Positions 60,112-64,000 of a DNA stretch of 64,000 nucleotides are shown one piece after another. The notes beneath the pieces are model-generated. The model was not told the DNA's origin. It saw only the letters and a program-made list of their open reading frames with translations, and did not search any database. Location of the stretch: assembly GCF_017377775.1 (NCBI RefSeq), contig NZ_JAFVLN010000001.1, positions 62,001-126,000 of the forward strand, read 5' to 3'. Made by a program: the position numbers and the translations under genes. Position 1 is the stretch's first letter, and every line of letters starts with the position of its first letter. The DNA is from Streptomyces sp. VRA16 Mangrove soil. Lineage in GTDB: Bacteria; Actinomycetota; Actinomycetes; Streptomycetales; Streptomycetaceae.

Positions 60112-60710
60112 GACGCGAGACCGAGCCGCCATCGAGCGGCACAGACGCGGCCACGGATCCCGTCGACGCCAGACTCGGCGCCCGCCTGTCGGAGCTCCGG
60201 GCCGAACACGGCTGGTCCCTGGGCGAGTTGGCGGACCGCAGCGGTGTGAGCCGCTCGACCCTGTCGCGGGCCGAGCGCGCCGAGATCAGCCCGACCGCGG
60301 CCCTCCTCAACCGGCTCTGCGCCGTCTACGGGCGGACGATGTCGCAGCTGCTCAGCGAGGTCGAGTCCGCCCCGGCCCAGGTGGTGCGCGCCGCCGACCA
60401 GCCCGTCTGGCACGACGACGCCAGCGGCTTCCTGCGCCGCTCGGTCTCGCCCCCGCTCGCCGGACTGCGCGGCGAGGTCATCGAGGGCAACCTCGAACCG
60501 TACGCCGACATCGCCTACGACCGGCCGCCCGTCCCCGGCCTCGAACAGCACGTCTGGGTCCTCGACGGCCTCCTCGACCTCACCGTGCAGAGCGTCACCC
60601 ACCGCCTCGCTGCCGGCGACTGCCTGCGCTTCCGCCTCTGGGGCCCCACCCACTTCCACTGCCCCGGCCCCGAACCCGTCCGTTACGCCCTCCTGGTGGT
60701 ACTCCCGTGA
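60108..60710 (+). CDS. XRE-family regulator with cupin domain
   Basis: 200 residues from ATG 60108; a GTG at 60099 is an alternative. The HTH (LGARLSELRAEHGWSLGELADRSGVSRSTLSRAERAEISPTAALLNRLCAVYG) is at about residues 21-75 and a divergent cupin follows (VWVLDGLLDLTVQSVTHRLAAGDCLRFRLWGPTHFHCPG). No Shine-Dalgarno precedes the ATG. The stop overlaps the start of a GNAT acetyltransferase (GTGA), so the pair is coupled. This combination suggests a regulator with its detoxifying or modifying enzyme. Confidence 0.9.
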   Translation: MRRETEPPSSGTDAATDPVDARLGARLSELRAEHGWSLGELADRSGVSRSTLSRAERAEISPTAALLNRLCAVYGRTMSQLLSEVESAPAQVVRAADQPVWHDDASGFLRRSVSPPLAGLRGEVIEGNLEPYADIAYDRPPVPGLEQHVWVLDGLLDLTVQSVTHRLAAGDCLRFRLWGPTHFHCPGPEPVRYALLVVLP

Positions 60711-61252
60711 TCCGCACCGTCCTTCTCACGCCCGCCGAGTTCGCCTCCTGGACGCCGTCCTTGGGCGACCTGCTCATGGATGTCGTCGACGGCGGCAGCT
60801 CTCTCGGCTTCCTCCACGGCCTCACCCGGGACGAAGCCATCGCCTGGTGGAACGACCTCGCCCCGGCCGTCGCCGACGGCAGCCTCGCCGTCTGGGCCGC
60901 CGCCGACCCGTCCGGCCGCTGTCTCGGCACGATCTCCCTCGGCTTCGGCACGATGCCCAACGGCCGCCACCGCGCCGAAGTGCGCAAGCTGATGGTGCAC
61001 AGTGCGGCCCGCGGCCAGGGACTCGGCCGCACCCTCCTCGCCGCGGCCGAACGCACCGCCGCGGAGCGGGGCATCACGCTGCTCGTGCTCGACACGGAGA
61101 CCGGCAGCCCCGCCGAACGCTTCTACCGAGCCGCCCACTGGCAGCAGGCCGGCACGATCCCCGACTACGCGGCCGACCCGGCGGGAGTGCTGCGCCCCAC
61201 GACGCTCTTCTACAAGCACCTCGCGCGGCAGGCGGCTCCGGTGGCCTCGTAG
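60707..61252 (+). CDS. GNAT-family N-acetyltransferase
   Basis: 181 residues from the GTG overlapping the previous stop. The GNAT core is clear: acetyl-CoA motif VRKLMVHSAARGQGLGRTLLAAAERTA (R/Q-x-x-G-x-G/A as RGQGLG) and TLLVLDTETGSPAERFYRAAHWQQAGTIPDYA. Such proteins acetylate amines of small molecules or proteins. The substrate is unknown. It is translationally coupled to an XRE-cupin regulator that probably controls it. Confidence 0.93.
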   Translation: MIRTVLLTPAEFASWTPSLGDLLMDVVDGGSSLGFLHGLTRDEAIAWWNDLAPAVADGSLAVWAAADPSGRCLGTISLGFGTMPNGRHRAEVRKLMVHSAARGQGLGRTLLAAAERTAAERGITLLVLDTETGSPAERFYRAAHWQQAGTIPDYAADPAGVLRPTTLFYKHLARQAAPVAS

Positions 61253-61368
61253 GAGCGCGATCCTGCGGCAGCCGGAAATGGGCACCCTCAAGAGGGGGAG
61301 ACGCAGGCCGGCGCGGGTACGTGTACGCGCGCGTACCCAAGAGGATCTCGTCCCAGAAGGAGCCGCCG

Positions 61369-62325
61369 ATGCCCTCCGCCGACCCGACGTACACGACGAG
61401 CGCGCTCAGCACCGGCGACGGCGCGGCCGTGGCCACGTACACCTGGCTGCCCGACGGCGGCAGGCCGCGCGCCTTCGTGCAGATCGCGCACGGCGCGGCC
61501 GAGCACGCCCTGCGCTACGACCGGTTCGCCCGCCACCTCACCGCCCACGGCTACGGCGTCATCGCCTCCGACCACCGCGGCCACGGTGCCACGGCCGCGA
61601 CCACAGGCGGCTACGGCATCACCGACGACGCCGAACCCGGCACCGTCGACGCCTGGATCTCGATCGTCGAGGACCTCAAGGCCATCGGCGACCAGGTCAG
61701 GGCCCTGCACCCGAACGTCCCTTTCGTCCTGTTCGGCCACAGCCTCGGCTCGCTCCTCGCGCGCGACTACGCCCAGCGGTACGCGGACGACCTGGTCGGC
61801 CTGATCCTCTCCGGCACCTTCCGCTCCCTGCCCGGAGCCGACAACGAGGGCTCGATCGCGGCACTGGAGGCGCAGATCGCGCGCGACGGCCGCGGCACCC
61901 TCTGCTCGTACGTCCCCGACCTCTTCGCCGCCTTCAACAACCCCTACGCCCACCGCACCGGCTTCGAGTGGCTCTCCCGGGACGAGGCCGAGGTCGACAC
62001 ATACGTCGCCGACGAACGCTGTGGCTTCCCGTTCTCGACGGGCCTGTCCCTGGACTGGGTCCGCGCGGTGCGCCGCATCAATGCCCCCGCGAACCTCGCC
62101 CGCATCCCCACCGACCTGCCCATTCACATCGCGGTCGGCACGGAGGACCCCTGCAACCAGCACATGACGCTGGTCCACGAGCTGCTGGAGGACTTCCGCT
62201 ACGTAGGGGTGGAGGACCTGACCTGGAAGGGCTACGAGGGCGCACGGCACGAGATCCTCAACGAGACCAACCGCGACGAGGTGCAGGAGGACCTGACGGC
62301 CTGGCTGGACAAGCGCGTGCCGTGA
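61369..62325 (+). CDS. Alpha/beta hydrolase, monoacylglycerol-lipase-like
   Basis: 318 residues from ATG 61369, with AAGGAG 7 nt upstream. It follows the Hydrolase_4 pattern: PRAFVQIAHGAAEHALRYDRFARHLTAHGYGVIASDHRGHGAT, the nucleophile elbow GHSLGS, acid Asp near IHIAVGTEDPCN, and the catalytic His in GARHEILNE. These enzymes are serine hydrolases of acylglycerols or related lysolipids. No signal peptide. It appears monocistronic. Confidence 0.93.
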   Translation: MPSADPTYTTSALSTGDGAAVATYTWLPDGGRPRAFVQIAHGAAEHALRYDRFARHLTAHGYGVIASDHRGHGATAATTGGYGITDDAEPGTVDAWISIVEDLKAIGDQVRALHPNVPFVLFGHSLGSLLARDYAQRYADDLVGLILSGTFRSLPGADNEGSIAALEAQIARDGRGTLCSYVPDLFAAFNNPYAHRTGFEWLSRDEAEVDTYVADERCGFPFSTGLSLDWVRAVRRINAPANLARIPTDLPIHIAVGTEDPCNQHMTLVHELLEDFRYVGVEDLTWKGYEGARHEILNETNRDEVQEDLTAWLDKRVP

Positions 62326-62373
62326 CGAACCTTCGACGGGCCGTTGTCAGTGCCCTTGGCTACGGTTCCTTCC

Positions 62374-62733
62374 ATGCCCGACGCCGAAGACGTACGCACC
62401 ATCGCCCTGTCCCTGCCGGACACGACGGAGAAGATCGCCTGGAGCATGCCCACCTTCCGGGTGGCGGGGAAGATGTTCGCCACGCTGCCCGAGGAGGAGA
62501 CCTCCATCGCCGTGCGCTGCCCCAAGGAGGAGCGCGACGAGCTGGTCATGGCGGAGCCGGACAAGTTCTGGATCGCTGACCACGAGGCGTCCTTCGCGTG
62601 GGTGCGCGTCCGTCTGGCCGCGTTGGAGGACACCGACGAACTGCGCGACATCCTCGCCGACTCCTGGCGCCAGGCAGCACCGACCCGTCTCCTCGAGTCC
62701 CACCCGGAGCTGGGGGTGGTGAGGACGGACTGA
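62374..62733 (+). CDS. MmcQ/YjbR-family protein
   Basis: 119 residues from ATG 62374. MPDAEDVRTIALSLPDTTEKIAWSMPTFRVAGKMFATL and the later KFWIADHEASFAWVRVRLAAL ... ELRDILADSWRQAAPTRL are the hallmarks of the MmcQ/YjbR (DUF419) family, a CyaY-like fold sometimes linked to DNA binding or mitomycin-type resistance clusters. The function is unknown. It converges on the transketolase genes with a 23-bp gap. Confidence 0.9.
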   Translation: MPDAEDVRTIALSLPDTTEKIAWSMPTFRVAGKMFATLPEEETSIAVRCPKEERDELVMAEPDKFWIADHEASFAWVRVRLAALEDTDELRDILADSWRQAAPTRLLESHPELGVVRTD

Positions 62734-62756
62734 CCGACGCGCGGCCGTCCCACCAC

Positions 62757-63677
62757 TCACCTGCCTCGCCCGCGCCCGGCTCCGATGAACTTGCTGATCC
62801 GCTGCCGCAGCGCCGCGGCGTCGAGCCCATGCGCGGCGACATGTTCTTCGGGGGAGCCGTAGCGGCGCAGTTCACGCCGCCCCACACCGAGCCCGAGCAC
62901 CCGGTGCGGCAGATCGGCGAGCGCGTCGTTCACGACGCCGACCGAGGTCCCGGCCAGACAGGGCTCGACGATCACGACATCGGCGGCGCCGTCCGCCCCC
63001 ACGGCCCGCCGCAGCCCACCGGAGTCGAAGGGCCGCACGGTCGTCGCGTACAACACGCTGACATCGAGCCCCTCGGTGGCGGCGAGCGCCTGGTCGAGCA
63101 GCGGTCCGACCGCGACGACGGCGCCCTGCCGCCCTTCCCGCACGGTCAGCAGCCGTTGCCCGTCCACCGGCAGCGCCTCCCGGTTGGCCTGCGCGGAAAG
63201 CCGTACGTAGACCCGCTCGTCCCCCGCCCCGACGGCCTGTCGCAGCAGCACCTCGGCCTCGTCGGGATGCCCCGGCACGTGCACGGTCCATCCGTCCAGG
63301 GTGTCCATCAGCGCCACGTCGCCGGGCGCCATGTGTGTGAACCCGCCGGCGGCGATGTCGTACGAAGCCCCCGCGCTGACCAGCACCCCGCCCACGCCCT
63401 GGTGCCCGAAGTCCAGCTTGATCTGTTCGAAGGGCCGCTCCACGAGGAAGCTGGCGAAGGTGTGCAGAACGGGCCGCATCCCGGCGAGTGCGAGCCCGGC
63501 CCCGGCGCCGACGAGCAACTGCTCCCTGATCCCCACATTGATCACCCGGTCCGGATGGCGCCGGGCTGCCTCGGCGAACGGCGCGCGGCCGATCTCGGCG
63601 AGCACGACGGCGACCCGGGGATCCTCGTCGAGGATCCGGGAGACGACGGGGGCGAAACGATCACGCATGGTGTCCAC
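62757..63677 (-). CDS. Transketolase, C-terminal-half subunit
   Basis: 306 residues from GTG 63677 (AAAGGA upstream; ATG 63668 is an alternative). It has the PYR-domain part (VVLAEIGRAPFAEAARRHPDRVINVGIREQLLVGAGAGLALAGMRPVLHTFASFLVERPFEQIKLDF), with the catalytic Glu in GIREQ, and the C-terminal regulatory domain. It pairs with the N-terminal-half subunit encoded just upstream on the same strand, giving a split transketolase. Split forms act in pentose-phosphate-type transfers or specialised sugar and cofactor pathways. The role here is not decided by the visible sequence. Confidence 0.9.
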   Translation of the reverse strand: MDTMRDRFAPVVSRILDEDPRVAVVLAEIGRAPFAEAARRHPDRVINVGIREQLLVGAGAGLALAGMRPVLHTFASFLVERPFEQIKLDFGHQGVGGVLVSAGASYDIAAGGFTHMAPGDVALMDTLDGWTVHVPGHPDEAEVLLRQAVGAGDERVYVRLSAQANREALPVDGQRLLTVREGRQGAVVAVGPLLDQALAATEGLDVSVLYATTVRPFDSGGLRRAVGADGAADVVIVEPCLAGTSVGVVNDALADLPHRVLGLGVGRRELRRYGSPEEHVAAHGLDAAALRQRISKFIGAGRGRGR

Positions 63678-63721
63678 GGAAGAGGTCCTTTCAAGCTTGA
63701 CCGGGAGGTCGGTGGAGAGGC

Positions 63722-64000
63722 TCAGAACTTCGGCTCGACCCGGGCGACGACCGCACGCGGCCGCCCCGGATGAGGCGCGGTGAACGCCTCGTACAGCGCG
63801 GCGTGATCACGCCCGTCGACGCTCACCGTCGACCACCCGGCCACATCGAACCGGGCGGCGATGCCCCCGGCCCTGCCGTAGGTCGCGGACAGGTTGTCCG
63901 CCACGACCGCGTGCAGTCGCTCGATGCCGACGGCGCCGGCGAACGCGATCGCCTCGTGATTGCTGCCCTCGTCGAGCTCGGCGTCCCCCACGAGCGTCCA
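63722..64000 (-). CDS. Transketolase, N-terminal-half subunit, partial (cut by the window end)
   Basis: The last 92 residues are visible, open at the right edge. WTLVGDAELDEGSNHEAIAFAG is the ThDP/Mg-binding motif (GDxEL-EG...), followed by the end of the PP domain (DNLSATYGRAGG, VDGRDHAALYEAF). It ends with TGA at 63722, 44 bp before the C-terminal-half subunit starts. The two products should form one transketolase. Confidence 0.88.
   Translation of the reverse strand, partial: WTLVGDAELDEGSNHEAIAFAGAVGIERLHAVVADNLSATYGRAGGIAARFDVAGWSTVSVDGRDHAALYEAFTAPHPGRPRAVVARVEPKF

Noticed and set aside
57739..60132. A 797-codon minus-strand frame over kbl and the LysR gene
   Set aside because: Antisense shadow; the plus strand carries complete, well-known proteins.
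1..64000. tRNA, rRNA, insertion sequences, attachment sites or phage genes
   Set aside because: I looked through the intergenic gaps and found no tRNA cloverleaf, no transposase or integrase and no flanking repeats.

Overview
The window is about 64 kb of very GC-rich DNA with dense, often start/stop-overlapping genes, many GTG and TTG starts and strong GGAGG-type ribosome sites. Together with a hopanoid locus, a 'conservon' signalling operon, a DUF6126 gene beside an XRE-cupin regulator and a c-di-AMP (ydaO) riboswitch ahead of a LysM/M23 gene, this points to a Streptomyces chromosome, probably an arm or arm-proximal region because accessory genes dominate after about 36 kb. I saw no rRNA, tRNA, CRISPR, phage or IS element.

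Region 1 (1-10934, + strand): a hopanoid operon. The tail of hpnD is followed by hpnE, a polyprenyl diphosphate synthase, squalene-hopene cyclase, a hopanoid phosphorylase (HpnG-like), the radical SAM enzyme HpnH, the MEP-pathway genes ispG and dxs, and an HpnO-like aminotransferase. It makes precursor, cyclises squalene and builds the aminobacteriohopanetriol side chain; most junctions overlap by 1-4 nt.

Region 2 (10935-21137): an XRE-cupin regulator with two clear operators and a DUF6126 membrane peptide, a tyrosine phosphatase, a riboswitch-controlled LysM/M23 peptidase, an SGNH hydrolase, a SIMPL protein, a 14-TM MFS transporter apparently fused to a TetR-type ligand-binding domain, a tandem-repeat tract, a TetR regulator divergent from an APC permease, and a SnoaL-like protein.

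Region 3 (21262-35768): an MmyB-like regulator; a four-gene minus-strand operon for amino-acid or 2-oxo-acid catabolism (acyl-CoA dehydrogenase, ThDP decarboxylase, amino acid dehydrogenase, ADP-forming acyl-CoA synthetase), each junction overlapping by 4 nt; an MBL-fold hydrolase; a decayed gene; a VOC protein; a conservon (CvnA-B-C-D) followed by a GAF protein; and a small membrane protein.

Region 4 (35909-56482): the most distinctive block, resembling a polysaccharide/proteoglycan utilisation locus. On the minus strand are a DUF2264 protein, a PL8 polysaccharide lyase, three tandem secreted M60 metallopeptidases, a LacI regulator and a D-2-hydroxyacid dehydrogenase. Divergently on the plus strand are two LplB/YtcP-type ABC permeases, a lipoprotein solute-binding protein, a secreted M1 peptidase, a secreted beta-helix/discoidin protein and a Gfo/Idh/MocA oxidoreductase. 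A shared LacI-like operator core (AACCGCTTAC) lies in both divergent promoter regions. No ABC ATPase is encoded, consistent with use of a shared MsiK-type ATPase.

Region 5 (56483-64000): threonine degradation (tdh, kbl) with a LysR regulator, an XRE-cupin regulator coupled to a GNAT acetyltransferase, an alpha/beta hydrolase, an MmcQ/YjbR protein, and a two-subunit transketolase cut by the window end.
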